37,400 bases of DNA from Desulforhopalus vacuolatus (GTDB taxonomy: Bacteria > Desulfobacterota > Desulfobulbia > Desulfobulbales > Desulfocapsaceae). The notes beneath the pieces are model-generated. The model saw only the letters and a list, made by a program, of their open reading frames with translations, did not search any database and was not told the origin of the DNA. Both the position numbers and the translations under genes were made by a program. Shown piece by piece: positions 8,169 through 17,838 of this stretch (position 1 is the stretch's first letter; every line of letters starts with the position of its first letter). The stretch covers positions 1 through 37,400 of the forward strand of contig NZ_JAFFPZ010000027.1 in assembly GCF_016918505.1 (NCBI RefSeq), read 5' to 3'.

Positions 8169-8218
8169 TCATACAGGCAGAATGTATTGAATTAAAATGA
8201 GACAGGCGGCAAGAAAAC

Positions 8219-11200
8219 ATGCAAATCCTGGACAATATCAATCTCCTTTGGGGAGATGATCTAAAAAAGACTATCAAGCCGGGTGCCAAACTAAAAATTG
8301 CAGCCTCTTGTTTTTCCATATACGCCTATGAAGCACTGAAAAAAGAGCTGGAGAAAATTGAATCACTTGAGTTTATCTTCACGGCCCAGGCTTTTGTCCC
8401 CAATGAGGTTACAGACAAAGTTTCGCGTGAAAGAAGAGAATTTCATATTCCCAAACAACAACGTGAGAGAAGTCTCTATGGCAGTGAGTTCGAGATTCAG
8501 CTAAAAAATAAACTTACCCAAAGAGCAATCGCCAGGGAATGTGCAGACTGGATTCGACGTAAAGCAAGTTTTCGTTCAAACGTTACAAAGGCACCAATGC
8601 AGCAGTTTGCCTGCGTCAACAAAGGAGACAATGACTCTGCATATATGCCTTTACATGGCTTTACAGCGGTTGATCTTGGCTACCAGCAAGGTGATGCGGT
8701 TTCCAATTTTATAACCAGGTTTGAGGATACTCCCTCCACTCAGACCTGGTTAAACCTCTTCACCCAAATCTGGGATGATGATACGAAGATCAAAGATGTA
8801 ACTGATACGATTTGTACCCATATCGAATCGGTCTATCAGGAAAATTCTCCGGAAAAAATTTATTTCCTGATGCTGTACAACATCTTCAACGAATTCCTCG
8901 AAGATTTAAACGAGGATGTTCTACCTAACGATCTCACAGGTTATAAAAACAGCGTAGTGTGGAATAAGCTGTTCAACTTTCAACGTGATGCTGCCACGGG
9001 TATTATTAACAAACTTGAAAGCTATAACGGTTGCATACTTGCCGATAGTGTCGGTCTGGGTAAAACATTCACCGCACTTGCCGTTATTAAGTATTATGAA
9101 CTCCGTAATCGCTCTGTTCTCATTCTTTGCCCCAAAAAACTGGCCGACAACTGGCTCAACTATAATCGGAACCTGAAAACTAATATTTTCGTCAAAGACC
9201 GTTTAAATTACGATGTTCTTTGTCATACAGATCTGCAGAGAATAAGCGGTGAGTCCTATGGTACCCCGCTAAATAAAATCAACTGGGGAAATTATGATCT
9301 TGTCGTCATTGATGAGTCGCATAATTTCAGGAACAACGACGCGTATAAGGACAAGGAAACCAGGTACCAAAAGTTGATGAACACCGTAATACGGGATGGG
9401 GTGAAAACGAAGGTACTAATGCTGTCAGCGACACCCGTGAACAATCGGTTCAATGATCTCCGGAATCAGCTGGCACTCGCCTATGAAGGAGAATCGCAAA
9501 ATCTCAGTACAAAATTACGCACCGAAAAGAGTGTTGAAGAGATATTCAGGCAAGCACAGACCGTTTTTAACTGGTGGTCGAGATTGCCTGTTGAAGAACG
9601 AACAGCCAGGGCAATTCTGAATGCTCTTGACTTTGATTTCTTTGAGCTCCTCGACAGTGTAACGATTGCACGGTCGAGAAAGCATATTGAAACCTTTTAC
9701 GACACAACCGATATCGGGAAATTCCCGATCAGAAGAAAGCCTCTCTCATTTCGCTGTCCATTAACCATGCGCGGAGATGTGATAGGTTTCAACGAAATCT
9801 ACAAGCAGCTTTCTCTCTTGAAATTATCCGTTTATGCCCCGGTCAACTACATTCTCCCAAGCCGCTTGCGGAAATATGAAGAGCTCTATGATACAGCAGT
9901 TGAAGGTGGCAAAGGGAAATTGCGGCAGGCGGACCGTGAAAAAAGTCTGCAGTCCCTTATGACAACCAATCTATTGAAGCGCCTGGAAAGTTCTGTGGAG
10001 TCATTCCGGCTGACCCTGGGCTCATTGGAAAAGAACCATCTGCGTATGCTCTCTCAAATAGAGCAGTTCAGACAGTCCGGAGCAGATTTTTCCATCCATG
10101 ATCAGGCAGACACCCTTGGCGAACTTGAAGTGGAAGATGATGATCTGACCGGACTGGAAGATTTTATGATTGGTGGGAAGGTACAGGTGAGTCTGGCAGA
10201 TATGGACTTGCCTTCATGGGAATATGACCTGCAAGCTGACCTTACCATCATTACCGCACTACGCAACGAGATGAAAAAGGTGGGGCCGAACCACGACTCA
10301 AAACTGCAGCATCTCAAAAAGCATGTTGTCGATAAAATCAACAACCCCATTAACTATGGAAATAAAAAAATCGTTATTTTTACTGCTTTTGCAGATACGG
10401 CAAATTACCTTTACGAGAATCTGACCGGTGACCTCCTTGAAATGGGTATCCACACAGGCAGAGTGACCGGCAAGGATACCCCTAAAACTACCTTGAAAAA
10501 GGGCCTTGACTTTCAATCAATACTCACACTTTTTTCCCCGATCTCCAAAGAAAAAGCCTTGATACTCCCTGAAGAGCAGGGTGAAATAGATGTGCTCATT
10601 GGTACTGACTGCATCTCAGAAGGCCAGAACCTGCAGGACTGTGATTATCTCATCAATTACGATATCCACTGGAACCCTGTCCGTATTATTCAGCGCTTTG
10701 GCCGGATTGATCGAATCGGCTCTACCAATGAATCCATTCAGCTCGTCAATTACTGGCCGGATATCTCACTCGATGAATATATCAATTTGAAGGAACGGGT
10801 GGAAAACCGGATGATCATTGCCGATGTCACTGCAACAGGTGATGACAATGTGCTTTCAGCTCAGGCAAACGATGTGAGCTATCGGAAAGAACAGCTCAGA
10901 CGCCTTCAGGATGAGGTTATAGAGCTTGAAGATATGAAGACCGGTGTCAATATAATGGACCTGGGGCTAAATGATTTCAGGATGGATTTGCTTAATTATA
11001 TCAAAGCGAATGGTGACTTAGGCCATTTTCCCCATGGGCTTCATGCAATTATTCCTGCCAATAAAGAAATAGGGTTAACACCTGGCGTAATCTTTACACT
11101 GCGCAACATAAATTCCGACGTGAATAGGAATCAGCAGAACCGACTGCATCCATATTATCTGATTTATATCAGCGATAATGGTGAGATAATTGCTGATCAT

Positions 11201-11509
11201 ACACAGGTCAAATCTCTCCTGGATTTAGTGAGAACCAGTTGTAAGGGGTTAGCAACACCTCTCCAGAAGCTGTGCAAAAAATTCAACATTGACACGCGAG
11301 ATGGCCGCGATATGGATCAGTATTCAGATCTGCTGGGACAGGCTATCCGGTCAATGATTGAGGTCAAAGATGAGGAGGATATAGACAGCCTCTTTACTGG
11401 CAGAAGCACTACTGCACTGGTTGACACGATTAAAGGACTGGATGACTTTGAGTTGATCTCTTTCCTCGTCGTAAGAGAGGAGTGTGGAAGGATGAAGGCG
11501 GAGGGCTGA
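8219..11509 (+). CDS. SNF2/DEAD-like superfamily 2 helicase of a restriction-modification locus
   Basis: A large ATPase of 1096 residues. Residues 1-230 form an N-terminal domain in the position where related helicases carry a PLD-like fold, but I see no canonical HxKxxxxD, so nuclease activity there is doubtful. The helicase core shows Walker A ADSVGLGKT (275-283), the DEAH-type box DESH (365-368), SATP (403-406), and in the second RecA lobe GTDCISEGQNLQ (about 794-805) and QRFGRIDRIGS (about 824-834). The last residues (RMKAEG) are read from a GGATGAAGG-type repeat that runs into the next gene. AGGCGG upstream may serve as ribosome site. The gene leads an operon with DUF4391, Mod and Res proteins, so a role in DNA translocation or remodelling during restriction is inferred. 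Confidence 0.88.
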   Translation: MQILDNINLLWGDDLKKTIKPGAKLKIAASCFSIYAYEALKKELEKIESLEFIFTAQAFVPNEVTDKVSRERREFHIPKQQRERSLYGSEFEIQLKNKLTQRAIARECADWIRRKASFRSNVTKAPMQQFACVNKGDNDSAYMPLHGFTAVDLGYQQGDAVSNFITRFEDTPSTQTWLNLFTQIWDDDTKIKDVTDTICTHIESVYQENSPEKIYFLMLYNIFNEFLEDLNEDVLPNDLTGYKNSVVWNKLFNFQRDAATGIINKLESYNGCILADSVGLGKTFTALAVIKYYELRNRSVLILCPKKLADNWLNYNRNLKTNIFVKDRLNYDVLCHTDLQRISGESYGTPLNKINWGNYDLVVIDESHNFRNNDAYKDKETRYQKLMNTVIRDGVKTKVLMLSATPVNNRFNDLRNQLALAYEGESQNLSTKLRTEKSVEEIFRQAQTVFNWWSRLPVEERTARAILNALDFDFFELLDSVTIARSRKHIETFYDTTDIGKFPIRRKPLSFRCPLTMRGDVIGFNEIYKQLSLLKLSVYAPVNYILPSRLRKYEELYDTAVEGGKGKLRQADREKSLQSLMTTNLLKRLESSVESFRLTLGSLEKNHLRMLSQIEQFRQSGADFSIHDQADTLGELEVEDDDLTGLEDFMIGGKVQVSLADMDLPSWEYDLQADLTIITALRNEMKKVGPNHDSKLQHLKKHVVDKINNPINYGNKKIVIFTAFADTANYLYENLTGDLLEMGIHTGRVTGKDTPKTTLKKGLDFQSILTLFSPISKEKALILPEEQGEIDVLIGTDCISEGQNLQDCDYLINYDIHWNPVRIIQRFGRIDRIGSTNESIQLVNYWPDISLDEYINLKERVENRMIIADVTATGDDNVLSAQANDVSYRKEQLRRLQDEVIELEDMKTGVNIMDLGLNDFRMDLLNYIKANGDLGHFPHGLHAIIPANKEIGLTPGVIFTLRNINSDVNRNQQNRLHPYYLIYISDNGEIIADHTQVKSLLDLVRTSCKGLATPLQKLCKKFNIDTRDGRDMDQYSDLLGQAIRSMIEVKDEEDIDSLFTGRSTTALVDTIKGLDDFELISFLVVREECGRMKAEG

Positions 11510-11517
11510 AGGATGAA
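11488..11517. repeat. GGATGAAGG repeats at the helicase/S23 junction
   Basis: GAAGGATGAAGG (11488-11499) and GAAGGATGAA (11508-11517) encode the last helicase residues, the stop and the S23 start. Their reverse complement follows the S23 gene at about 11880-11900, so this gene is flanked by inverted copies. Confidence 0.65.
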
Positions 11518-11872
11518 AGACTTGAAATCAAGAACTAAAGAATTTGCGCTTCGGATCATCCGCCTCTACACCGCACTGCCAAAATCGACGGAAGCACAGG
11601 TAATAGGAAAACAATTGCTTCGCTCTGGCACTTCTGTAGGTGCACATTATCGAGAAGGAATCCGAGCGCGATCAGATGCAGAATTTATAAGTAAGATAGA
11701 AGGTGGTTTGCAGGAACTTGAAGAAAGTTGTTACTGGTTAGAGTTGCTACTTGAAGCAGAAATCATGACCGAAAAGCAGCTTTCTGATTTGATGCATGAA
11801 GCGAATGAACTTATAGCAATACTTATTACATCTGTCAAAAATGCCAAGGCTAAAAAAAGGGAACGTAAATAA
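11513..11872 (+). CDS. Four-helix-bundle protein, S23/IVP (TIGR02436) family
   Basis: A 119-residue all-helical protein. KEFALRIIRLYTALPKS forms helix 1, the family hallmark GKQLLRSGTSVGAHYREG follows, then ARSDAEFISKIEGGLQEL, and a last helix around ELIAILITSVKNAK. Members were first seen as proteins encoded by intervening sequences in 23S rRNA genes and are also common as free-standing genes. The function is not established. GGAGGG lies about 7 bases upstream of the ATG. The gene begins 3 bases after the helicase stop, and its stop abuts the next ATG. Inverted GGATGAAGG repeats flank it, so it may have been inserted into the operon. It shares a fold type with Avd proteins of retroelements, but nothing else of such an element is near. 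Confidence 0.88.
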   Translation: MKDLKSRTKEFALRIIRLYTALPKSTEAQVIGKQLLRSGTSVGAHYREGIRARSDAEFISKIEGGLQELEESCYWLELLLEAEIMTEKQLSDLMHEANELIAILITSVKNAKAKKRERK

Positions 11873-12556
11873 ATGAGTTCATCCTTCATCCTTCATCCCT
11901 ACGCCTTTCCAAAAGCAGCAGCATTCGGACGAATGGTTGCCAAAGGAAAAATCTACGAACACGCTGCGCCAACAAAGAAGGTAAAAGAGCTTTTTATTAC
12001 TCAGGTAGAAAAAATAATCTGGTCCTACAAACTGTCTCCGGCAACGATAAACCTTCCGGAAAGTGCAGGTGTAAAGGAAATTCAGATTTTTTCTGTCAGT
12101 CTCAAAAACGGAGATTTGTCCCACGAAGTTTTACAGACTGTTGATAAGGCGATTCCGTCACCTATTCTGTTTGAGTTGCTGTTTAACGGTAGAACCAGAT
12201 ATGTGGGAGCCTATAAGCGACCGAATGAAGCAGATAAAAGCAAGTGGATCATCAGCAGCTATTTTCAGTCGGCATGGATAGATGATGATGCTGAAAGAGT
12301 AAAGCTGCCGGTTGTTCTTAATATGGAGGCATTATATCAAGCTTTTTTAACGGCGCTCAGCCCGCTCAGATTCCAGAAAGGTGAAAACCTCAATGATATG
12401 GTTGTAAAAATTGATCTTTTGGGGGTCAAAGAGCGGGAAGCTGAAAAGATTGAAAAGCGGATGGAAAAAGAAAAGCAGTTCAATCGGCGTGTTGAAATGA
12501 ATCGAGCGCTGAATGAATTGAATAGAGAAATTGAGAATTTGAAGGCGGAAGGATGA
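11873..12556 (+). CDS. DUF4391 domain protein
   Basis: This 227-residue protein matches the DUF4391 pattern as I know it. It has YAFPKAAAFGRMVAKGKIYE near the start, VEKIIWSYKLSPATINLP, EIQIFSVSL, an IPSPILFEL stretch and VGAYKRP, followed by a charged coiled-coil-like tail (about 185-227). The first eight residues (MSSSFILH) are encoded by CCTTCATCC repeats, so the native start was probably at or near the tyrosine that follows, and the present N-terminus is repeat-derived. The C-terminal KAEG is also written by such a repeat. DUF4391 genes commonly sit between the helicase and Mod genes in this type of locus. A partner role in the restriction complex is inferred; no catalytic motif is visible. 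Confidence 0.82.
   Translation: MSSSFILHPYAFPKAAAFGRMVAKGKIYEHAAPTKKVKELFITQVEKIIWSYKLSPATINLPESAGVKEIQIFSVSLKNGDLSHEVLQTVDKAIPSPILFELLFNGRTRYVGAYKRPNEADKSKWIISSYFQSAWIDDDAERVKLPVVLNMEALYQAFLTALSPLRFQKGENLNDMVVKIDLLGVKEREAEKIEKRMEKEKQFNRRVEMNRALNELNREIENLKAEG
11880..11901. repeat. CCTTCATCC repeats at the DUF4391 start
   Basis: Three overlapping units of TTCATCC follow the S23 stop and form the first codons of the DUF4391 gene. They are inverted relative to the copies before the S23 gene. Confidence 0.65.
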
Positions 12557-12644
12557 AAAATAACTCAAAGTCAGAACTGCAACCTTTTCGTTAAGAATCA
12601 TTAAGATGAATAAAAAAATACTAATTTTGAAGGTAGAAGGTTGA

Positions 12645-14642
12645 ATGATGAAAAAGCTGAAAATGCATTCTAAAAATTTTGTTAATGAGAACATTGCCAA
12701 AGTTGCAGAACTATTTCCAAATTGTGTAACCGAGGTAGCGAATGAAGATTCATCCCTCAGCCTTCATAATTCATCCTTGAGTTATGCGATTGACTTTGAC
12801 CAGCTCAGGCAGGAGCTATCGTCCCATATAGTGGAAGGTCCGCAAGAGCGCTATCATTTGAACTGGCCTGGAAAAAAGGAAGCATTGCTTACAGCCAATG
12901 CTCCCATTGCCAAGACTCTTCGTCCTTGCCGTGAAGAGAGTGTTGATTTTGACAGTACGGAAAATCTGTTTATTGAAGGTGATAATCTTGATGCCCTGAA
13001 ACTGCTGCAAGAGAACTATCTTGGCAAGGTTAAGATGATTTATATCGACCCGCCGTATAATACTGGGAATGATTTTATCTATGCAGATGATTTTGCTGAA
13101 TCCACGGGAGACTACCTGTTGGGTTCAGGACAAAAAGATGAGGAAGGTAACCGTCTGATAGCGAACACAGATTCCAATGGTCGTTTTCATTCTGACTGGT
13201 TAAGCATGATGTATTCACGTCTCAAATTGGCGAGAAATCTTCTCAAAGATGATGGCGTGATTTTTATTAGTATTGATGATGGAGAACAGTCAAACCTTAA
13301 GAGAATGTGTGATGAAATTTTTGGTGAAGATAATTTTGTAGCTACAGTGGTTTGGCAAAAGAGAACGGGGCCAGACTCCCGAGCAAACCTGAGACCTGCA
13401 CATGATTATGTTTTGGTTTTTTCAAAAGAAATAGATAACGCCAAAGGAACACTGAATAAATTGCCGCTCAGGGAGAAAAGAAAAAATGATTATAAAAATA
13501 AAGATAATGACCCCCGTGGGCCTTGGTCATCGGAGAACCTAACTGGTCAAACAGGGCATGCAACCTCCAGCCAATTCTATAAAATAACAACTCCTTCAGG
13601 GAAGCTTTATGCTCCCCCCGAGGGGCGGTGTTGGGCATTGGCAGAGAAAACCTTTCTTGAGCTTGAAAAAGACGGGAGAATTTGGTTTGGCGAGAACGGA
13701 AGTAACAGACCTCGCTTGAAAAAATTTCTAAGTGATTCTGACGGCATGATGGCTTGGACATGGTGGCCAAATGACGAGGTTGGCCATAACCAGGAAGGCA
13801 CAAAAGAAGCAAAAGAACTCTTGGGTGCTGGCGATACATTCGATAATCCTAAACCTACACGACTTATCAAGCGTGCATTAATGCTTGCCACCAAGAATGA
13901 TGACTTGATCCTTGATTTCTTCGCGGGCTCTGCAACGACTGCACACGCAGTTATGCAGCTCAATGGTGAAGATGGTGGCAATCGAAAATTCATCATGGTT
14001 CAGCTTCCTGAAGAGTGCAAAGAAAAGACGGAAGCATTCAAAGCAGGGTACAAAACCATCGCTGAAATCAGCAAAGAACGCATACGCCGAGCCGGTAAGA
14101 AAATCAAAAGTGAAAGTCCTATAACTACTCAGGACCTCGATATCGGTTTCCGAGTCCTCAAAGTGGACTCCAGCAACATGGCCGATATCTACTACACTCC
14201 CGATTCCATCAAACAAAAACAGTTAAGCCTGCTGACAGATAACATCAAAGCCGATCGAAGTCCCGAAGACCTCCTATTCCAGATTCTCTTGGACTGGGGC
14301 GTTGATTTAACTTTGCCGATTTCTCGCGAAATCATCAAAGTCCAAAAGGCTGAAAGCGAAAGGATAAAGGATGAAGGCAACAGCGACACCCCCAATTCAT
14401 CCTTCATCCCTCATCCTTCATCCTTTCAAGAATTCGAGGTTTTCTTCATCGACAACAATGCTCTGGCCGCCTGCTTTGAAAAAAACGGCAAAATCTCCGA
14501 AAACTTTTGCAAAGAACTCGCAAAACGTCAACCTCTTCGGGTGGTCTTCCGTGACTCAGGATTTAAAGATGACAGCGCGAAAATTAATGTCGAGCAGATC
14601 TTCAAACTGATATCGCCCCATACTGAGGTGAAGTGTATATGA
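12645..14642 (+). CDS. mod: Type III-like DNA methyltransferase (Mod), beta class
   Basis: A site-specific adenine methyltransferase of 665 residues. The catalytic DPPY (135-138, in IYIDPPYNTGND) precedes the AdoMet-binding FAGSAT (426-431), the beta-class order typical of type III Mod. The segment between them (about 230-400) is the likely target recognition region and sets the sequence specificity, which I cannot predict. Two stretches look inserted in frame from GGATGAAGG-type repeats: residues about 34-47 (NEDSSLSLHNSSLS) and about 572-595 (with SSFIPHPSSF). The second is encoded by a perfect 12-bp inverted repeat. Both avoid the catalytic core, so the enzyme may still work. A start at 12648 is equally possible. 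It is coupled by ATGA to the 39-residue ORF that precedes Res. Confidence 0.9.
   Translation: MMKKLKMHSKNFVNENIAKVAELFPNCVTEVANEDSSLSLHNSSLSYAIDFDQLRQELSSHIVEGPQERYHLNWPGKKEALLTANAPIAKTLRPCREESVDFDSTENLFIEGDNLDALKLLQENYLGKVKMIYIDPPYNTGNDFIYADDFAESTGDYLLGSGQKDEEGNRLIANTDSNGRFHSDWLSMMYSRLKLARNLLKDDGVIFISIDDGEQSNLKRMCDEIFGEDNFVATVVWQKRTGPDSRANLRPAHDYVLVFSKEIDNAKGTLNKLPLREKRKNDYKNKDNDPRGPWSSENLTGQTGHATSSQFYKITTPSGKLYAPPEGRCWALAEKTFLELEKDGRIWFGENGSNRPRLKKFLSDSDGMMAWTWWPNDEVGHNQEGTKEAKELLGAGDTFDNPKPTRLIKRALMLATKNDDLILDFFAGSATTAHAVMQLNGEDGGNRKFIMVQLPEECKEKTEAFKAGYKTIAEISKERIRRAGKKIKSESPITTQDLDIGFRVLKVDSSNMADIYYTPDSIKQKQLSLLTDNIKADRSPEDLLFQILLDWGVDLTLPISREIIKVQKAESERIKDEGNSDTPNSSFIPHPSSFQEFEVFFIDNNALAACFEKNGKISENFCKELAKRQPLRVVFRDSGFKDDSAKINVEQIFKLISPHTEVKCI
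14361..14426. repeat. Palindromic repeat inserted in frame in mod
   Basis: AAAGGATGAAGG (14366-14377) pairs perfectly with CCTTCATCCTTT (14415-14426). Further TTCATCC units lie between them at 14396-14414. The block is a multiple of three in effect and leaves the reading frame open, adding a low-complexity peptide near the end of Mod. Confidence 0.7.
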
Positions 14643-14758
14643 AAATCCTTGTGAGTTCCTTAAGAAAACAACCAACGGACGTGGAAAAGCATTTCATCGA
14701 AGTAGAGCAGAAACGGAAGCAGATTGAAGTCACGAAGAAGACAGGGGGCCGTTCATGA
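14639..14758 (+). CDS. 39-residue ORF nested between mod and res
   Basis: This small ORF starts at an ATG that overlaps the mod stop as ATGA (14639-14642) and stops in a second ATGA (14755-14758) that contains the res start. Overlap of this kind at both ends is the signature of translational coupling and argues that it is a real gene, or at least a ribosome relay between the two larger genes. The product is charged and probably helical, with [17 protein letters not shown] in the middle and a KKTGGRS tail. It has no recognised domain. It could be a small subunit of the Mod-Res complex or a degraded remnant of a larger protein. Confidence 0.6.
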   Translation: MKILVSSLRKQPTDVEKHFIEVEQKRKQIEVTKKTGGRS

Positions 14759-17700
14759 AGCTGAAATTTAAAAAACAGGCCTATCAAACTCGCGCTGTTG
14801 AATCGGTAGTGGATTGTTTTCAAGGGCAACCCAATATGTCTGGTATCAGCTACCGTATTGATCCAGGAGTAGCAAAAACCGACTCGCGCGGCTATTGGCC
14901 TGCACAGATGTTTAAGGGATCCGGCTTCAAGAACAGTGACCTGGCTCTGACAGAACAACAGATTCTTGAAAACATCCAGCAGATTCAACGACTCCAAAAT
15001 CTCCCGCAGTCAACGAATTTGGTGAAAACCAAAGTCTCATCTGTGAACCTTGATGTCGAGATGGAAACCGGAACCGGTAAAACCTATTGCTATATCAAAA
15101 CGATTTTTGAGATGAACAAGCAATTCGGCTGGACCAAGTTTATCATTGTGGTGCCGAGTATCGCTATCCGGGAAGGTGCGTATAAATCGCTGGAAATAAC
15201 GGCGGAGCATTTCCAGGAGACCTACCATAAAAAAGTCAGGTATTTCATTTATAATTCTAAACAACTTCACAACCTTGAGAGCTTCTCTTCGGATGCCGGA
15301 GTAAATGTCATGGTGATCAATGTCCAGGCATTCAACGCACGGGGAAAAGATGCAAGGCGTATATACGAAGAGCTTGATGGTTTCCAGAGTCGTCGTCCAA
15401 TCGATGTGATCAAGGCCAATCGGCCCATTTTGATACTGGATGAACCTCAAAAAATGGAAGGCGCGAAGACAATGGATTCTTTGAGGGGGTTCAATCCTCT
15501 TTTCATCCTGCGCTATTCTGCAACCCATAAGACGCAGCATAACAAGGTTCACCGCCTTGATGCCCTGGATGCATACAACCAGAAGCTGGTGAAGAAGATT
15601 GCTGTTCGGGGAATTTCTGTTAAGGGGCTCTCCGGCACCCATGCCTATCTCTATCTTGAATCGATTGAAGTCTCCACACAGACACCTGTTGCCCGCATTG
15701 AGATCGAGACCAGGCAGGCCAGCGGCATCAAGCGAATACTCCGCAAGTTCAAGAAAGGAGATAATCTCTATGACCTCTCTGGTGAGCTGGACGAGTACAA
15801 GGGTTGTGTGATTGCAGATATCAATGCTGTCACCGATACGGTTGAGTTTACCAACGGCCATCAGTTACAGGCTGGAGAGGCAACCGGGGATGTAAATGAA
15901 ACGACTTTGCGACGGATTCAAATCCGCGAGGCCATTAGAGCGCATTTTGAGAAAGAACAGGTGCTTTACCCCCAGGGCATCAAAGTTCTCACACTGTTTT
16001 TCATTGACGAAGTGGCAAAGTACCGTCTTTACATCGATGGAGATGAAGCAGGTGGAGAGTATGCCAGGATTTTTGAAGAAGAATACACGGAGATCCTGAG
16101 AGAACTCAAGCAGGATCTGTTCATGCCTGAAGAGTACAGGAAGTATCTGGATGGAATCTCTGTTGACCGCACTCATAACGGATATTTCTCAATTGATAAA
16201 AAAAGCAAACGGATGGTTGATCCAGTCACCGGTAAAAGATCAACTGAAACCAATGATGTGGATGCCTATGATTTAATTTTAAAAGATAAAGAGCGCCTCC
16301 TCTCTTTTGCTGAGCCGACCAGATTCATTTTCTCTCATTCCGCTCTTCGGGAAGGTTGGGATAATCCTAATGTCTTTGTGATCTGTACCTTGAAACACAG
16401 TGACAACAGCATTTCCCGCAGGCAGGAGGTTGGGCGAGGTTTACGCATTGCCGTCAATCAACTGGGTGACAGGCAGGATGATCCGGCAACCGTGCACCAG
16501 ACCAATGTCCTCACTGTTGTTGCCAGTGAAAGTTATCGAGATTTTGTCACCGCACTTCAGAAGGATATCAGTGAATCCATTTCTGAACGACCACGTGTCG
16601 CCGATGCGAAATATTTTACAGGGAAGATCTTGCAGACGCCTTCCGGCGTTGTAGAGGTTACGCAGGAAATGGCAGAAGGGTTAGAGTTCTACCTCATTCA
16701 AAACGGCTATGTGGACCGAAAGAGAAACATTGCTGAAAAGTTTCATGAAGCAGTTCATAACGACAACCTTGCGGATCTTCCAGAAGATTTAACACCATAT
16801 AAAGAACAGATCTTTCAACTCATCCAGAGTGTCTATAGTGATGCACAGTTGCCTGAAATTGAGAATGATCGCGGTGCAAAAACAAACCCTTTAAATGCCA
16901 ACTTTGAGAAAAAGGAATTCAAGGAGCTGTGGAACAGAATAAATCACAAGGCAGCATACAGTGTTCATTTTGACAGTTCAGAGCTTGTCGAAAAATGTAT
17001 ACAGACCTTGAATATGCAGCTCAGGGTAAGTCCGCTGCAATATACCATTCAACGGGGAGAGCAGGCAGATGGCATCAGCTATGACCAAATAAAATCGGGT
17101 GACAGCTTTGAGGTAAGAGAAACATCTACTGAAGACAACAAACATTCCGTCCATTCAGCGGTAAAATATGACCTCATTGGTAAAGTCGCTGAATATGTCC
17201 AACTGACGAGACGTACAACAGCCAGCATCCTGGCAGGTCTTGAAAAACCGGTTTTTGCTCAATTTAAAACAAATCCTGAAAATTTTATTGCAGAAGCTTC
17301 ACGACTGATTCAAGAGCAAAAAGCCACCGTTATCATTGAGCACTTAACCTACGATGTGATTACTGCAACACATGATATAGACATCTTTACGAACAGTCAA
17401 AGTAAGCAGGATTTCAGTAAAGCTGGAGCCCCACTGAAACGACATATCTATGATTATGTCATTACTGACTCGAAAACAGAGCGCACCTTCGTACAGGAAC
17501 TTGATACCAGCTCGGAAGTGGTTGTTTACGCCAAATTACCAAAAGGATTTTCAATCCCCACGCCGGTTGGAAACTATAATCCTGACTGGGCAATTTCCTT
17601 CAAGGAAGGATCCGTAAAGCATGTCTATTTCGTTGCAGAAACAAAGGGGTCCATGTCCACGATGGAGCTGAGACAAATTGAAAAAACAAAGATAGAATGC

Positions 17701-17838
17701 GCTCGGAAATTCTTTGATGGAATCAACCGGAAGATCAATCCGAAAAATGTGAAATATGATGTGGTGAACAGCTTCGGCAAGCTCATGGAAATTGTCGGGG
17801 CTGGAACAGTTTCACCTGCTGGCGACGGGACTTGCTGA
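14755..17838 (+). CDS. res: Type III-like restriction subunit (Res), helicase-nuclease
   Basis: A 1027-residue superfamily 2 helicase with a C-terminal nuclease. Walker A is METGTGKT (103-110). The DEAD-type box is DEPQ (229-232), SATH follows about 40 residues later, and the second lobe has [12 protein letters not shown] and QEVGRGLRI. The C-terminal domain has the PD-(D/E)xK residues: PD at 943-944, after GNYN, and ETK at 962-964 in FVAETKGS. Together with Mod it should cut unmodified DNA after ATP-driven translocation or sliding. GGGGG lies just before the ATG, and the start overlaps the 39-residue ORF. The final residues after MEIVG ([12 protein letters not shown]) look like a non-native tail and fall in a short direct repeat shared with the left border of the island. 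Confidence 0.9.
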   Translation: MKLKFKKQAYQTRAVESVVDCFQGQPNMSGISYRIDPGVAKTDSRGYWPAQMFKGSGFKNSDLALTEQQILENIQQIQRLQNLPQSTNLVKTKVSSVNLDVEMETGTGKTYCYIKTIFEMNKQFGWTKFIIVVPSIAIREGAYKSLEITAEHFQETYHKKVRYFIYNSKQLHNLESFSSDAGVNVMVINVQAFNARGKDARRIYEELDGFQSRRPIDVIKANRPILILDEPQKMEGAKTMDSLRGFNPLFILRYSATHKTQHNKVHRLDALDAYNQKLVKKIAVRGISVKGLSGTHAYLYLESIEVSTQTPVARIEIETRQASGIKRILRKFKKGDNLYDLSGELDEYKGCVIADINAVTDTVEFTNGHQLQAGEATGDVNETTLRRIQIREAIRAHFEKEQVLYPQGIKVLTLFFIDEVAKYRLYIDGDEAGGEYARIFEEEYTEILRELKQDLFMPEEYRKYLDGISVDRTHNGYFSIDKKSKRMVDPVTGKRSTETNDVDAYDLILKDKERLLSFAEPTRFIFSHSALREGWDNPNVFVICTLKHSDNSISRRQEVGRGLRIAVNQLGDRQDDPATVHQTNVLTVVASESYRDFVTALQKDISESISERPRVADAKYFTGKILQTPSGVVEVTQEMAEGLEFYLIQNGYVDRKRNIAEKFHEAVHNDNLADLPEDLTPYKEQIFQLIQSVYSDAQLPEIENDRGAKTNPLNANFEKKEFKELWNRINHKAAYSVHFDSSELVEKCIQTLNMQLRVSPLQYTIQRGEQADGISYDQIKSGDSFEVRETSTEDNKHSVHSAVKYDLIGKVAEYVQLTRRTTASILAGLEKPVFAQFKTNPENFIAEASRLIQEQKATVIIEHLTYDVITATHDIDIFTNSQSKQDFSKAGAPLKRHIYDYVITDSKTERTFVQELDTSSEVVVYAKLPKGFSIPTPVGNYNPDWAISFKEGSVKHVYFVAETKGSMSTMELRQIEKTKIECARKFFDGINRKINPKNVKYDVVNSFGKLMEIVGAGTVSPAGDGTC

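Noticed and set aside
11513-11872. Four-helix-bundle gene as an Avd accessory of the DGR suspected at the right edge
   Set aside because: The sequence fits the TIGR02436 S23 group, it lies 25 kb away inside a restriction operon, and no reverse transcriptase or template repeat is near it.
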